Shown in pieces: positions 53,732 through 63,098 of a stretch of DNA of 64,000 bases. The DNA is from Pusillimonas sp. T7-7 (lineage in GTDB: Bacteria; Pseudomonadota; Gammaproteobacteria; Burkholderiales; Burkholderiaceae_B). The position numbers and the translations under genes are program-made. The DNA lies in assembly GCF_000209655.1 (NCBI RefSeq), contig NC_015458.1:1240001-1304000 (forward strand), read 5' to 3'. Position 1 is the stretch's first letter; each line of letters opens with the position of its first letter. Under the pieces are notes generated by a model. It saw nothing but the letters and a program-made list of their open reading frames with translations, had not been told where the DNA came from and made no database searches.

Positions 53732-54856
53732 TTACTGGTATACGGTCTTGGAACCGTCTTTATGCCAGTTGAAGACATCGAACTTGAAATCATTCAGATC
53801 GCCCTGCTTGTTCCAGGAAATTTCACCGATAGGAGTGGCCACCTTATTGGCATGCAGCCACTCAGCCACCTTGATGGGGTCGTCTTCACCGACGCCCTTA
53901 ATACCTTCGGTGATGGCAACGGTTGCCGAATAGGCCGTCAGCTGGAATGCCCCGCTGGGATTGCGTTTTTTATCGGTAAAGGCCTTGACGATGGCTGCAT
54001 TGGACGGGTCTTGGGTAAAGTCGGCGGGCAATGTTACCAGCAGGCCTTCTACCGCGGCGCCGGCAATGGCATTGATATCCGGGTTGCCTACGCCTTCAGG
54101 CCCCATGAATTTGACCTTCAGGCCCTGTTCAGCGCCCTGACGCAGCAGCAAGCCCATTTCGGGATGGTAGCCACCGTAGTAGACGAAATCGGCATCGGAG
54201 CTCTTGAGCTTGGTAATGACGGCGGAATAATCGCTGTCGCCCGCGTTGATCCCTTCGAACATCACGACCTTGACGCCAGCTTTTTCAAGTTCGCTCTTGA
54301 CCGAGCTGGCGATACCTTGACCATAGGATTGCTTGTCATGCAAGATGGCAACCGCCGCAGGCTTGATTTTTTCTATGATGAACTTGGCAGCGGCCGGGCC
54401 TTGTTGATCGTCACGCCCAATGGTGCGGAAGATCATGTCGTAGTTTTTACCATCAGTGACAGCGGGCGAAGTGGCCGACGGGGTGACCATGACAACGCCT
54501 TCGTTGTTGTAGATATCGGTGGCTGCAATTGTGGCGCCTGAGCATACGTGTCCGACGACATAATGGATTTCATCATTGACCACCCGGTTGGCCACGACAG
54601 GCCCTTGCTTGGGTTCGCAACCATCGTCCACCGTAACCGCTTCGATCTGCTTACCCAGCACGCCGCCAGCGGCATTGATCTGTTCGACAGCGGTATCAAC
54701 ACCTTCTTTGACCATGGTGCCGTATTGAGTCAGCGCACCAGTGAATGGGCCTGCAATAGCAATTTTGATGGTATCGGCAGCCAGCGCGCCACCCGAGACG
54801 AACAGGCTCGCAGCCAAGCTGATGGCGCCTGCAATGGGAGTAAAACGAATTTTCAT
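53732..54856 (-). CDS. Second LivK-like branched-chain amino-acid binding protein, solitary
   Basis: A 374-residue periplasmic binding protein with a signal peptide ending ALAADT. It parallels the operon LivK throughout: INAAGGVLGKQIEAVTVDDG, FRTIGRDDQQGP, DSDYSAVITKLKSSDADFVY and MGPEGVGNPDINAIAG. ATG 54856 follows AGGAGG at 5 bases; the frame continues upstream but is not needed. No permease genes adjoin it, so it probably feeds LivHMGF as a second receptor with different specificity, as LivJ and LivK do in E. coli. Confidence 0.9.
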   Translation of the reverse strand: MKIRFTPIAGAISLAASLFVSGGALAADTIKIAIAGPFTGALTQYGTMVKEGVDTAVEQINAAGGVLGKQIEAVTVDDGCEPKQGPVVANRVVNDEIHYVVGHVCSGATIAATDIYNNEGVVMVTPSATSPAVTDGKNYDMIFRTIGRDDQQGPAAAKFIIEKIKPAAVAILHDKQSYGQGIASSVKSELEKAGVKVVMFEGINAGDSDYSAVITKLKSSDADFVYYGGYHPEMGLLLRQGAEQGLKVKFMGPEGVGNPDINAIAGAAVEGLLVTLPADFTQDPSNAAIVKAFTDKKRNPSGAFQLTAYSATVAITEGIKGVGEDDPIKVAEWLHANKVATPIGEISWNKQGDLNDFKFDVFNWHKDGSKTVYQ

Positions 54857-54947
54857 ATAGCCTCCTGAAAGTACGCCAGAAAGCATACACCGAAAGACGG
54901 TGCAACGCCGTGCTTGAGGCTTCAGGGTTTTCGCTATGATGAAAATT

Positions 54948-54982
54948 AAAAAACGCTCCAGGGCGCTGACGCCATGGAGCGT
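54948..54982 (-). terminator. Intrinsic terminator after dps
   Basis: ACGCTCCA (54953-54960) pairs with TGGAGCGT (54975-54982). An inner GGCG/CGCC stem continues it past one mismatch. A-rich bases at 54948-54953 give a run of U after the hairpin in minus-strand RNA. Confidence 0.85.
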
Positions 54983-55004
54983 AAGGCTTGCCGCGCGCGG
55001 TGAA

Positions 55005-55529
55005 CTATTGCAGCAGACTGCGCAGCATCCAGGCGTTTTTCTCGTGGATGTCCAGGCGCTGGGTAAGTAGGTCGACAGTGGGCTGGTCGTCGACGCCATC
55101 AGCCTTTTTGAGGGCGGCACGCGCAGTTTTCGCGACCGATTCATTGCCCTTGACCAGCAATTGAATCATCTCTTCAGCACTGGGAATCGAAGTGGTTTCA
55201 GCAATGGAAGAAAGTTTGGCGTATTCGGCGTAAGTACCTGGCGCGAAATGACCCAACGCCCTGATGCGCTCGGCAATGCTGTCCAGCGCCTGCCACTCTT
55301 CGGTGTACTGGGTCATGAACATGAGGTGCAGCGTGTTGAACAGCGGCCCGGTCACGTTCCAGTGGAAATTATGCGTCATCAGATACAGCGTATATGAATC
55401 GGCCAGCATTTTGGACAACTCGACAGATACCGTGGCACGATCCTTGTCTGAAATACCGATGTCTATGGGCAGACCTTTAGCGCTCATTTTTTCAACTTTG
55501 CTGCTATCCAGTTTTTTTACTCTTGCCAT
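55005..55529 (-). CDS. dps: Dps-family ferritin-like DNA-protection protein
   Basis: A 174-residue ferritin-like protein. The ferroxidase residues are visible in [19 protein letters not shown] and in [21 protein letters not shown], with [15 protein letters not shown] at the end. It forms hollow dodecamers that store iron and consume peroxide, and many members bind DNA; the Lys-rich N-terminus ([14 protein letters not shown]) could do so. GGAG lies 8 bases before ATG 55529. It sits next to oxyR on the same strand. Confidence 0.92.
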   Translation of the reverse strand: MARVKKLDSSKVEKMSAKGLPIDIGISDKDRATVSVELSKMLADSYTLYLMTHNFHWNVTGPLFNTLHLMFMTQYTEEWQALDSIAERIRALGHFAPGTYAEYAKLSSIAETTSIPSAEEMIQLLVKGNESVAKTARAALKKADGVDDQPTVDLLTQRLDIHEKNAWMLRSLLQ

Positions 55530-55611
55530 ATATATCTCCGGAAAAATACAAGTGATGTGTGACACCAGAATAACATGCGGTCATGACACTTGCGCTGGCA
55601 GACAGATACCT

Positions 55612-56562
55612 TTACACCAGTTCACCAGCAGTCGCCGGATCCAGGTAGTTGACACCATCCAGTTCGCAAGAACGTACAGACTCAATGAGGGCCTCAATGG
55701 CTGCCGGACGCGGGAAGCTTTTGCGCCAGACGAGCACAACGCGACGGTCTGGCACCGGCTTCTTGAATGGTATGAAATTCAGCAGGTCGTTCTGTACGCC
55801 AGGCATGGACAAGGAACTGGACGGCAACACCGTCACTCCTATGCCCGCTGCCACCATATGGCGTATGGTTTCCAGCGACGAACCTTCGAAGCTGCGTTGA
55901 ATGCCTTCACTGGCAGCTGAAAAACGCGAGAGCTCGGGGCACACCTCGAGCACCTGATCGCGGAAACAATGACCCGAACCCAGCAATAGCATGGTTTCAT
56001 CTTTCAGCTCGGACGAGGCAATTTCCTTGCGCCCGGCCCAGGGATGATGCTTGGGCACCGCCACCAGAAAAGGTTCATCGTATAAAGGGTGAATGGCAAA
56101 ACCGGTATCAGGCAGCGGCAAGGCCACGATGGCGCAATCGATCTCGCCCTGGCGCAGCAGCTCAAGCAAACGCACCGTGTAGTTTTCCTGCAGCAACAAA
56201 GGCATTTGGGGTGTAGCGGCGATTTGCGTGGGCACCAGCTTGGGCAGCAGATAAGGACCTATCGTATAGATAATGCCTACTCGCAAAGGCCCGGCCAGGG
56301 GATCATGCCCCTGGCGGGCAATTTCACGCAGATTGGCCCCCTCTTCCAGCACGCGCTGGGCCTGAGCCACCACGCGCAGGCCTATGGGCGTAATGCCTAC
56401 CTCGGTACCACCGCGCTCGAACAATATCACCCCCAGCTCATCTTCCAGCTTGCGTATGGCAACCGATAAAGTGGGTTGACTGACGAAGCAGGCTTCAGCA
56501 GCGCGGCCAAAATGCCTTTCGCGCGCAACTGCGACAATATATTTCAGTTCAGTCAAAGTCAT
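55612..56562 (-). CDS. oxyR: Hydrogen-peroxide-sensing regulator OxyR
   Basis: A 316-residue LysR-type regulator. The helix-turn-helix contains HFGRAAEACFVSQPTLSVAIRKLE. The sensing cysteines are Cys199 and Cys208 in GSGHCFRDQVLEVC, the same numbers as in E. coli OxyR, so the disulfide switch is intact. ATG 56562 gives the standard N-terminus MTLTELKYIVAV. dps follows downstream and recG lies upstream, all on the minus strand, a common betaproteobacterial grouping. Confidence 0.95.
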   Translation of the reverse strand: MTLTELKYIVAVARERHFGRAAEACFVSQPTLSVAIRKLEDELGVILFERGGTEVGITPIGLRVVAQAQRVLEEGANLREIARQGHDPLAGPLRVGIIYTIGPYLLPKLVPTQIAATPQMPLLLQENYTVRLLELLRQGEIDCAIVALPLPDTGFAIHPLYDEPFLVAVPKHHPWAGRKEIASSELKDETMLLLGSGHCFRDQVLEVCPELSRFSAASEGIQRSFEGSSLETIRHMVAAGIGVTVLPSSSLSMPGVQNDLLNFIPFKKPVPDRRVVLVWRKSFPRPAAIEALIESVRSCELDGVNYLDPATAGELV

Positions 56563-56633
56563 GATGTTTCTCGCAAATAAATGTAATAAACCACTGCTGC
56601 TGCCAGTTTTTTGTTTCAAGCATGATGCCCGCC

Positions 56634-58736
56634 CTAACTGCGCAGGAAATCCTGCTTATTGCGCATCCATCGACGCAAATGCGTCTGCACGTGCCCGGGA
56701 TAGCTGTCGCGTAGTTCAACGACCGCCTCGCGAGCCTGTTCGGCAATACGGATATCGGTATCTATGCTGGCAAAGCGCAGCAGCTCCTGGCCAGACTGCC
56801 GCACGCCCAGAAACTCCCCTGGCCCGCGTAATTCCAGATCACGCCGGGCAATCTCGAAACCGTCAGCGGTTTCGTACATGGCACGCAAGCGCTGGCGTGC
56901 AATTGCCGACAGCGGAGCTTGATACATCAGCACGCATATTGATTGACGACTTCCCCGCCCTACCCGCCCGCGCAGCTGATGCAGTTGCGCCAAACCGAAG
57001 CGTTCAGCGTGCTCGATAATCATCAGCGATGCGTTGGGCACATCTACGCCGACCTCGATAACAGTGGTAGCCACCAGCAGATCTATGCGGCCAGCACGAA
57101 ACTCCTGCATGACCTCTTGCTTTTCAGAGGTCGCCAGCTTGCCATGTATCAGTCCCACGCGCATGTCGGGCAGCGCCTGCACCAGCCTTGCATGGGTATC
57201 GACGGCGGTCTGCAACTGCAAGGCCTCGCTTTCCTCTACCAATGGGCATACCCAATAAGCCTGGCGACCCTGGCGCACCTCTGTCATGACGCTGCCAAGT
57301 ACTTCGTCGCGCCGGTTATCAGCAATCAGTTTGGTCAATACCGGGCTTCGTCCGGGCGGCAGCTCGTCGATCGCCGAAACATCCAGATCCGCAAAGAAAG
57401 TCATCGCCAGTGTGCGGGGTATGGGGGTGGCGCTCATGTTCAGCTGATGGGGCATCAAAGCTTGCCCGCCTAAAGAATCCTCGCCCTTGCGGCTGAGCTC
57501 CAGCCGCTGCCCCACACCGAAGCGGTGCTGCTCGTCCAGAATGATCAAGCCCAGATTGTCGAATATGACCTTTTCCTGAATAAGTGCCGTGGTGCCCACC
57601 ACCAATTGCGCTTGGCTCGACGCAACGGCATCGAATGCGGCTTTCCTTTGCTTACCTGTGAGACTGCCGGCCAACCAGGCCAAGCGCACACCCAAAGGCT
57701 CCAGCCAGGCGCGCAATTTGTGGAAGTGCTGCTCAGCCAGAATTTCGGTAGGCGCCATGATGGCTACCTGGCAGCCGCTGGCAATCGCCTGAGCCGCTGC
57801 AAACGCGGCAACAATTGTTTTTCCGCTGCCCACATCGCCTTGCAGCAGACGATGCATGGGGAAGGTACGCAACAGATCCTGAGAGATTTCGGCTATCACA
57901 CGTGTTTGCGCACCCGTCAGGGTAAAAGGCAGGCTCTGTTTCAGCTGCTGCGGCAAGTTGCCTTGCGCGGCGCTTAGGGCTGGAGCCCGCTGCCGGCGCC
58001 GCGCTGCGCGGGCGGCCGCCAAAGACAATTGTTGGGCCAGCAATTCGTCGAATTTGATGCGCACCCAGGCGGGATGTTCCCGCTCGATAAGGTCTGCATA
58101 CGAGACATTGGCGGGTGGATGATGCAAGACCCGTATGGCGTCAGCAAAGGAAATCAAGCCGTAGCGCTGGCATAGCTCGACGGGCAGACTGTCAGACAGG
58201 TCGGCCACGCCGAGCGCCGCATCTATGGCCTTGCGCAAGCTGGTTTGGGGCAAACCATCGGTAGTGGGGTAGATCGGCGTCAGCGCCTGGGGCAAAGGCA
58301 TGCCTGCCGTGGAAACTTTGGGGTGCACCATTTCGTAACCGCCAAAGCCATTGCGAACTTCGCCTCTGACGCGGATCCGCTTGCCAGCTTCCACTTGCTT
58401 TTGCTGGTTGGGATAGAAATGAAGCCAGCGCAGGGCCAATTGTCCGGTATCGTCTTGAATAATGGCATGTAGTTGCCGGCGCGGCCGAAACTGCACCTCG
58501 CTGCGTATGACATCGCCCTCGACCTGTGCAGCCGCACCCGGCTGCACAGACGCAATAGGCGTGATCTGGGTTTCGTCCTCGTAGCGCAAGGGCAAATGCA
58601 CCACAAAGTCGGATGGCTGATGCAAGCCCAGATGCCGCAGCTTGCGCTCAATAAGCGAGCTGCCGGCGCCCGCCGCCTGTTTTGCGGCAACGGACTTGCG
58701 GGAACTTTGGCCGGGCGCCTTGGAAGCAACCACCAA
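56634..58736 (-). CDS. recG: ATP-dependent DNA helicase RecG
   Basis: A 700-residue fork-reversal helicase. An N-terminal wedge/OB domain (about 50-150) is followed by SF2 helicase motifs: Walker A GDVGSGKT (Lys306), DEQH at 402-405, SATPIPRTLAM, and the RecG-specific C-terminal region QLRGRVGRG. It regresses stalled replication forks. It starts 10 bases after the ridA stop and ends 71 bases before oxyR. Confidence 0.96.
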   Translation of the reverse strand: MVVASKAPGQSSRKSVAAKQAAGAGSSLIERKLRHLGLHQPSDFVVHLPLRYEDETQITPIASVQPGAAAQVEGDVIRSEVQFRPRRQLHAIIQDDTGQLALRWLHFYPNQQKQVEAGKRIRVRGEVRNGFGGYEMVHPKVSTAGMPLPQALTPIYPTTDGLPQTSLRKAIDAALGVADLSDSLPVELCQRYGLISFADAIRVLHHPPANVSYADLIEREHPAWVRIKFDELLAQQLSLAAARAARRRQRAPALSAAQGNLPQQLKQSLPFTLTGAQTRVIAEISQDLLRTFPMHRLLQGDVGSGKTIVAAFAAAQAIASGCQVAIMAPTEILAEQHFHKLRAWLEPLGVRLAWLAGSLTGKQRKAAFDAVASSQAQLVVGTTALIQEKVIFDNLGLIILDEQHRFGVGQRLELSRKGEDSLGGQALMPHQLNMSATPIPRTLAMTFFADLDVSAIDELPPGRSPVLTKLIADNRRDEVLGSVMTEVRQGRQAYWVCPLVEESEALQLQTAVDTHARLVQALPDMRVGLIHGKLATSEKQEVMQEFRAGRIDLLVATTVIEVGVDVPNASLMIIEHAERFGLAQLHQLRGRVGRGSRQSICVLMYQAPLSAIARQRLRAMYETADGFEIARRDLELRGPGEFLGVRQSGQELLRFASIDTDIRIAEQAREAVVELRDSYPGHVQTHLRRWMRNKQDFLRS

Positions 58737-58746
58737 AATGACCTGA

Positions 58747-59133
58747 TTAAACGACGATAATCGCTTCGACTTCGAACTGTGCGCCCTTGGGCAGGCTGGC
58801 CACGCCGATAGTGGACCGGGCGGGGAAAGGCTGAGGAATGATATCGGCCATAATCGCGTTGGCGCTGGCGAACTTGCTCAGGTCAGTCAGGAATAGTGTG
58901 AGCTTGACGATACTTTCGAGTTTGCCGCCCGCGGCTTCGATAACAGCCTGCATATTGGCAAAAGACTGCCTTACCTGGCCTTCGAAATTTTCAGAGACCA
59001 GCTCTCCGGTGCCTGGTTCCAGACCAATCTGGCCGGACAAATACACGGTTTTGCCGGGGCCAGCCATAACCGCTTGTGAATAAGGGCCTACAGCGGCAGG
59101 GGCTGCATCGGTATGAATGATTTGCTTAGTCAT
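58747..59133 (-). CDS. ridA: RidA-family enamine/imine deaminase
   Basis: A 128-residue Rid protein. GPYSQAV and the C-terminal signature PARSTIGVASLPKGAQFEVEAI carry the catalytic Arg106. It hydrolyses reactive enamines such as 2-aminoacrylate in the cytosol, protecting pyridoxal enzymes. It lies directly upstream of recG on the same strand, probably one transcript. Confidence 0.94.
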   Translation of the reverse strand: MTKQIIHTDAAPAAVGPYSQAVMAGPGKTVYLSGQIGLEPGTGELVSENFEGQVRQSFANMQAVIEAAGGKLESIVKLTLFLTDLSKFASANAIMADIIPQPFPARSTIGVASLPKGAQFEVEAIIVV

Positions 59134-59252
59134 GATAAGTCTCGGTTAAGTCGTTAAAACAACTATTAGAGTTTAATCATCTATAGCTAAAATTAAAAGT
59201 CCCTGCCGGCATCTGGCGAAACAAAATCAGCCGCCAGGCCATGCATGGTTTC

Positions 59253-60029
59253 TTATTTTTCGACGAAAGCACGCTCGATGACATAATCGCCAGGTTGCCC
59301 CACACCGGAAGACACGACAAAGCCGCGTTTATCCAACATGGCGCTTATATCGGCCAGCATGTGCGGGCTACCGCAAAGCATGGCGCGATCAACGTCAGGA
59401 TTCAGCGGAGGCAGGCCAATATCGTCAAACAACTGCCCTGTTTCGACAACATGGGTAATGCGCCCTTGATGAATAAAAGGCTCGCGCGTCACCGTGGGAT
59501 AGTAAATGAGCTTGTCGCGAACGAACTCACCAAAGTATTCATTATCGGGCAGCTCGTTCTGGATGTAGTTCGAGTAGGCCAGCTCGCTTTTGAAGCGTAC
59601 ACCATGCAACAAAACCACTTTATCAAAGCGCTCGTAGACATCCGGGTCTTTGATAATACTCATGAACGGCGCCAGACCGGTTCCAGTGGCAAACAAGTAC
59701 AAATGCTTGCCGGGCTTCAAGTCGTCGACCACCAGGGTACCGACCGGTTTTTTGCTGACCAGAACCGAATCGCCCTGCTTCAAATGCTGCAGGCGTGAAG
59801 TCAGGGGGCCGTCCTGGACCTTGATGCTCAGGAATTCAAGGTTTTCTTCGTAGTTGGCGCTGGCAATGCTGTATGCACGCATCAGGGGTTTGCCGTTGAC
59901 CTCGAGCCCCAGCATCACAAAGTGGCCATTGTGAAAGCGCAAGGCGGGGTCACGGGTGGTGGTGAAGGAAAACAGCGTGTCGTTCCAGTGATGAACGTTA
60001 AGAACCTGCTCTGTATTAAAAGCTGCCAT
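59253..60029 (-). CDS. fpr: Ferredoxin/flavodoxin-NADP+ reductase
   Basis: A 258-residue FAD enzyme. RAYSIASANYEENLEF binds FAD, and ATGTGLAPFMSIIKDP and LCGSPHMLADI bind NADP. The short length and the C-terminus (YVIERAFVEK) fit the bacterial Fpr subclass. It shuttles electrons between NADPH and ferredoxin and is often part of oxidative-stress responses. No strong ribosome-binding site is seen; a perfect 12-base palindrome lies just upstream. Confidence 0.94.
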   Translation of the reverse strand: MAAFNTEQVLNVHHWNDTLFSFTTTRDPALRFHNGHFVMLGLEVNGKPLMRAYSIASANYEENLEFLSIKVQDGPLTSRLQHLKQGDSVLVSKKPVGTLVVDDLKPGKHLYLFATGTGLAPFMSIIKDPDVYERFDKVVLLHGVRFKSELAYSNYIQNELPDNEYFGEFVRDKLIYYPTVTREPFIHQGRITHVVETGQLFDDIGLPPLNPDVDRAMLCGSPHMLADISAMLDKRGFVVSSGVGQPGDYVIERAFVEK

Positions 60030-60041
60030 GTGTCTGATAAA

Positions 60042-60053
60042 AGGTAATTACCT
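60042..60053. promoter_or_regulatory. 12-base perfect palindrome upstream of fpr
   Basis: AGGTAATTACCT lies 13 bases before the fpr start codon, where a ribosome-binding site would be expected. It may be an operator in the leader. The remainder of the 278-base fpr/fbpA spacer is AT-rich toward fbpA and holds the candidate Fur box. Confidence 0.3.
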
Positions 60054-60215
60054 GCGGCCTGATGAAAGGCACGGACTATGCCTGGGCGCGCAAGCCAGAA
60101 AGACTGGATTTTAGCCTACCTGGCTTACCTCCTGCACAAGGCCGCAAGTTCCAAAGGGATATTAAGGATATGTTGAAATGTTTCTTGTAGTCTGCTATCT
60201 TTCGTAATCCTATTT

Positions 60216-60234
60216 AAGACTCATTTTCATTGCT
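60216..60234. promoter_or_regulatory. Candidate Fur box before fbpA
   Basis: On the minus strand, AGCAATGAAAATGAGTCTT matches the 19-base Fur consensus at 11 positions. It overlaps TATATT (60234-60239), a possible -10 for fbpA, so bound Fur would block transcription. The match is moderate; the iron-uptake operon downstream makes it plausible. Confidence 0.45.
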
Positions 60235-60307
60235 ATATTGCGGACCATTGTTTTTTCAGTGTTTCGCCATGTTTTCCATACCTATCTCTACTTTCCCGGA
60301 GCAGTCC

Positions 60308-61351
60308 ATGCGTGCAAATAAAACGCTGCGCCCATTATTCAAAACCATGGCTCTGGCGGGTATTGCCGCCATGACTGTCTTTTCGGCTGCGGCCATGGCC
60401 GCCGATGTCAGTCTGTATACAACGCGCGAGCCCAAGCTTATACAACCCCTGCTCGACGAATTCACCAAAGACACCGGCGTCAAGGTCAATACCGTTTTCG
60501 TCAAAGATGGCTTGATTGAGCGAGTAAAGGCTGAAGGCGACAAATCGCCCGCCGACGTACTCATGACGGTCGATATCGGCAACCTGCTTGACTTGGTCGA
60601 AGCCGGCATCACCCAACCAATTGACTCCAAGGTGCTGAACGAAACCATTCCCGCCAATTTGCGTGGCCCCGAATGGTACACACTGTCGCTGCGTGATCGA
60701 GTGGCTTATGTAGCCAGCGACCTGGACGTTAGCGCAATTACCTACGAAGCTTTCGCCGATCCCAAATGGAAAGGCAAAGTCTGCATCCGCTCGGGCCAGC
60801 ACCCATACAACACGGCTCTGATTGCCGCCATGATTGCCCATAACGGTGCACAGGCCACCGAAGACTGGCTGCGTAACGTCAAGAACAACCTTGGCCGCAA
60901 GGCAACCGGCGGCGATCGCGACGTTGCGCGCGATATTCTGGGCGGCATTTGCGATATTGGCATCGCCAATGCCTACTATGTGGGCCGCATGAAAAACGCG
61001 GAACCCGGCACTGACGCACGCAAATGGGGCGATGCCATCAAGGTGGTGCGCCCCACCTTTGCCAACGCAGACAGCAAAGGCACGCACGTGAATATTTCGG
61101 GCGCCGCTGTTGCCAAGCATGCTCCCAACAAAGACAATGCCGTCAAGCTGCTTGAATACCTGGTTTCCGAAAAAGCACAAGGCCTGTATGCCAATGCCAA
61201 CTACGAATACCCCATCAGGGAAGGCGTGAAACTGGACCCCGTCGTTGCCAGCTTCGGCCCGCTGGTGGTCGACCCCCTGCCCCTGACGGAAATTGCCAAG
61301 TACCGCAAGCAGGCAAGCGAACTTGTCGACAAAGTCGGGTTCAACAACTAA
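60308..61351 (+). CDS. fbpA: Fe(III) ABC transporter periplasmic binding protein
   Basis: A 347-residue periplasmic protein with a signal peptide ending AAMAADV. It begins SLYTTREPKLIQPLLDEF, as iron-binding FbpA/FutA proteins do, and has the paired tyrosines Tyr223-Tyr224 (NAYYVGRM) that hold ferric iron. ATG 60308 follows CGGAG. A candidate Fur box lies about 75-90 bases upstream. A terminator-like hairpin separates it from the permease gene. Confidence 0.93.
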   Translation: MRANKTLRPLFKTMALAGIAAMTVFSAAAMAADVSLYTTREPKLIQPLLDEFTKDTGVKVNTVFVKDGLIERVKAEGDKSPADVLMTVDIGNLLDLVEAGITQPIDSKVLNETIPANLRGPEWYTLSLRDRVAYVASDLDVSAITYEAFADPKWKGKVCIRSGQHPYNTALIAAMIAHNGAQATEDWLRNVKNNLGRKATGGDRDVARDILGGICDIGIANAYYVGRMKNAEPGTDARKWGDAIKVVRPTFANADSKGTHVNISGAAVAKHAPNKDNAVKLLEYLVSEKAQGLYANANYEYPIREGVKLDPVVASFGPLVVDPLPLTEIAKYRKQASELVDKVGFNN

Positions 61352-61374
61352 GCAAGCCTCCACACTCACCTGAC

Positions 61375-61398
61375 CGCGGGCCGTGCGCCCGCGTTTTT
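61375..61398 (+). terminator. Terminator-like hairpin between fbpA and fbpB
   Basis: CGCGGGC (61375-61381) pairs with GCCCGCG (61387-61393) around CGTGC and is followed by five T. It should end most transcripts after the binding-protein gene, so that less permease than binding protein is made. Confidence 0.75.
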
Positions 61399-61405
61399 AC
61401 GACTT

Positions 61406-63091
61406 TTGCAGGAACAACCGCTGTTGCCTTCGCGTCCCCATTTTTTCTTTGAACCGGGCCTGGGATGGCGGATAGCCACTTTCTTGATCGCCTTGTGCGT
61501 GATTGCGCCTGTGCTTTCGCTGCTATGGTTTGCCCTGCATGGCTCTGCAGAGCACTGGGCCCATCTGCTGCAGTTCGTCCTGCCCACGGCATTTCGCAAT
61601 ACCGTGCTGCTGCTTTTGGGCGTCGGTATACTGGTGACCTGCCTGGGCGTGGGCAGCGCCTGGCTGATTACAGCCTACGACTTCCCCTCTCGTCGCGTCC
61701 TGTCGTGGGCGCTGCTGCTGCCCTTGGCGGTCCCTACTTACATCGTGGCCTTCGCCTATCTGGATCTGCTGCATCCCATAGGCCCCATCCAGACAGTCAT
61801 ACGCGAGCTGCTGGGTTACGACAGCCCTCGGCAGTTTCGCCTGCCCGATCTGCGCTCAATGCCGGGCGCCATATTTCTGCTGGGCTTTGTGCTCTACCCT
61901 TATGTGTATCTAAGCACCCGGGTCATGTTCGCCACGCAGGCTGCCAGCTTGCTGGAAGCCGCGCGGATCCTGGGTGCAACAGGCCGCAGCGCTTTCTTTC
62001 GTGTTGCACTGCCTATGGCGCGACCGGCCATTGCCGTAGGGGTAAGCCTGGCCTTGCTGGAAACCCTGAACGACATCGGCGCATCGGAGTTTCTGGGCGT
62101 GCAAACGCTGACCGTGTCGATTTATACCACCTGGGTAACCCGGTCCGATCTGGCCGGCGCTGCGCAAATCGCATTGGCCATGCTGGCCATTGTCGCGGTA
62201 CTGATACTGTTTGAACGCCATGGCAGACGTCGTCAGCGCTATGCCAGCACACAGCGCACACGCACCATACAAGCCAGCAAGCTCAAGGGATCGCAGGCCA
62301 TGGTTGCCATCGCGCTCGGCTGGACCCCTATCATCATAGGCTTCCTGGCGCCCGGCCTCTACCTGCTGAACGAAACCTACAAGCATTTTCACACCATAGG
62401 TTCGGTGTCCGACCAACTGCTGCACAGCGGCTACAACACGGTCAAAATCGCCCTGATCGCCACCGTGGCCACCGTGCTGGCCGGACTGGTGGCAGCCTGG
62501 GCTGCGCGCATCATCCGGCACGGCGCACCAATCAACCTGCCCAGATTTTGCACCCGCATCGCCACTTCTGGCTATGCCATTCCAGGCACGGTGCTGGCCA
62601 TAGGCCTGCTCATGCCCTTCATGCTCATAGACAGGCTGGCCAGCTGGGCCTGGCAAACGCTAGGCAATCCGGAACCCGGGCTGTTGCTCATGGGTACCAG
62701 CACCGCGCTGGTCTGCGCCTATATGATCCGTTTCCTGGCCATCTCGATCGGAGGCATAGAGGCAGGGCTGGCCCGGATCCCTCCTTCGCTCGAACAGGCG
62801 TCGCGCTTGCTCGGAGAAACCTCGGCCGGGACCCTGAAGCGTGTTCACCTGCCTCTATTGCGCCCAGCACTGGGCGCCGCAGCCCTGCTGGTCTTCGTCG
62901 ATACCATGAAAGAATTGCCGGCCACACTGCTGCTGCGACCGGTCAATTTTGAAACGCTGGCTACCTGGCTTTATGCTGAAGCTGCGCGCGGCACCTATGA
63001 AGAAGGTGCTGTCGCAGCGCTTGCCATTGTGCTGGCCGGGTTGCTGCCGGTGATACTGCTGGCGCGAGCCCAACTCAAATCAAGTCATTAG
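61406..63091 (+). CDS. fbpB: Fe(III) ABC transporter permease, two-domain
   Basis: A permease of about 561 residues with two fused halves and roughly twelve helices. Each half has an EAA loop: EAARILGATGRSAFFRVALPMARPA and, in the second, EQASRLLGETSAGTLKRVHLPLLRPA. This is the FbpB/SfuB arrangement. There is no ATG near the start; TTG 61406 lies right after the hairpin without a ribosome-binding site, while TTG 61424 has AGGA about 10 bases upstream and may be the true start. Confidence 0.92.
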   Translation: MQEQPLLPSRPHFFFEPGLGWRIATFLIALCVIAPVLSLLWFALHGSAEHWAHLLQFVLPTAFRNTVLLLLGVGILVTCLGVGSAWLITAYDFPSRRVLSWALLLPLAVPTYIVAFAYLDLLHPIGPIQTVIRELLGYDSPRQFRLPDLRSMPGAIFLLGFVLYPYVYLSTRVMFATQAASLLEAARILGATGRSAFFRVALPMARPAIAVGVSLALLETLNDIGASEFLGVQTLTVSIYTTWVTRSDLAGAAQIALAMLAIVAVLILFERHGRRRQRYASTQRTRTIQASKLKGSQAMVAIALGWTPIIIGFLAPGLYLLNETYKHFHTIGSVSDQLLHSGYNTVKIALIATVATVLAGLVAAWAARIIRHGAPINLPRFCTRIATSGYAIPGTVLAIGLLMPFMLIDRLASWAWQTLGNPEPGLLLMGTSTALVCAYMIRFLAISIGGIEAGLARIPPSLEQASRLLGETSAGTLKRVHLPLLRPALGAAALLVFVDTMKELPATLLLRPVNFETLATWLYAEAARGTYEEGAVAALAIVLAGLLPVILLARAQLKSSH

Positions 63092-63098
63092 CTCTTTT

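Noticed and set aside
54857..55144. N-terminal extension of the solitary LivK-like protein to 55144
   Set aside because: It would run across the dps terminator and into dps; ATG 54856 has AGGAGG and a clean signal peptide.
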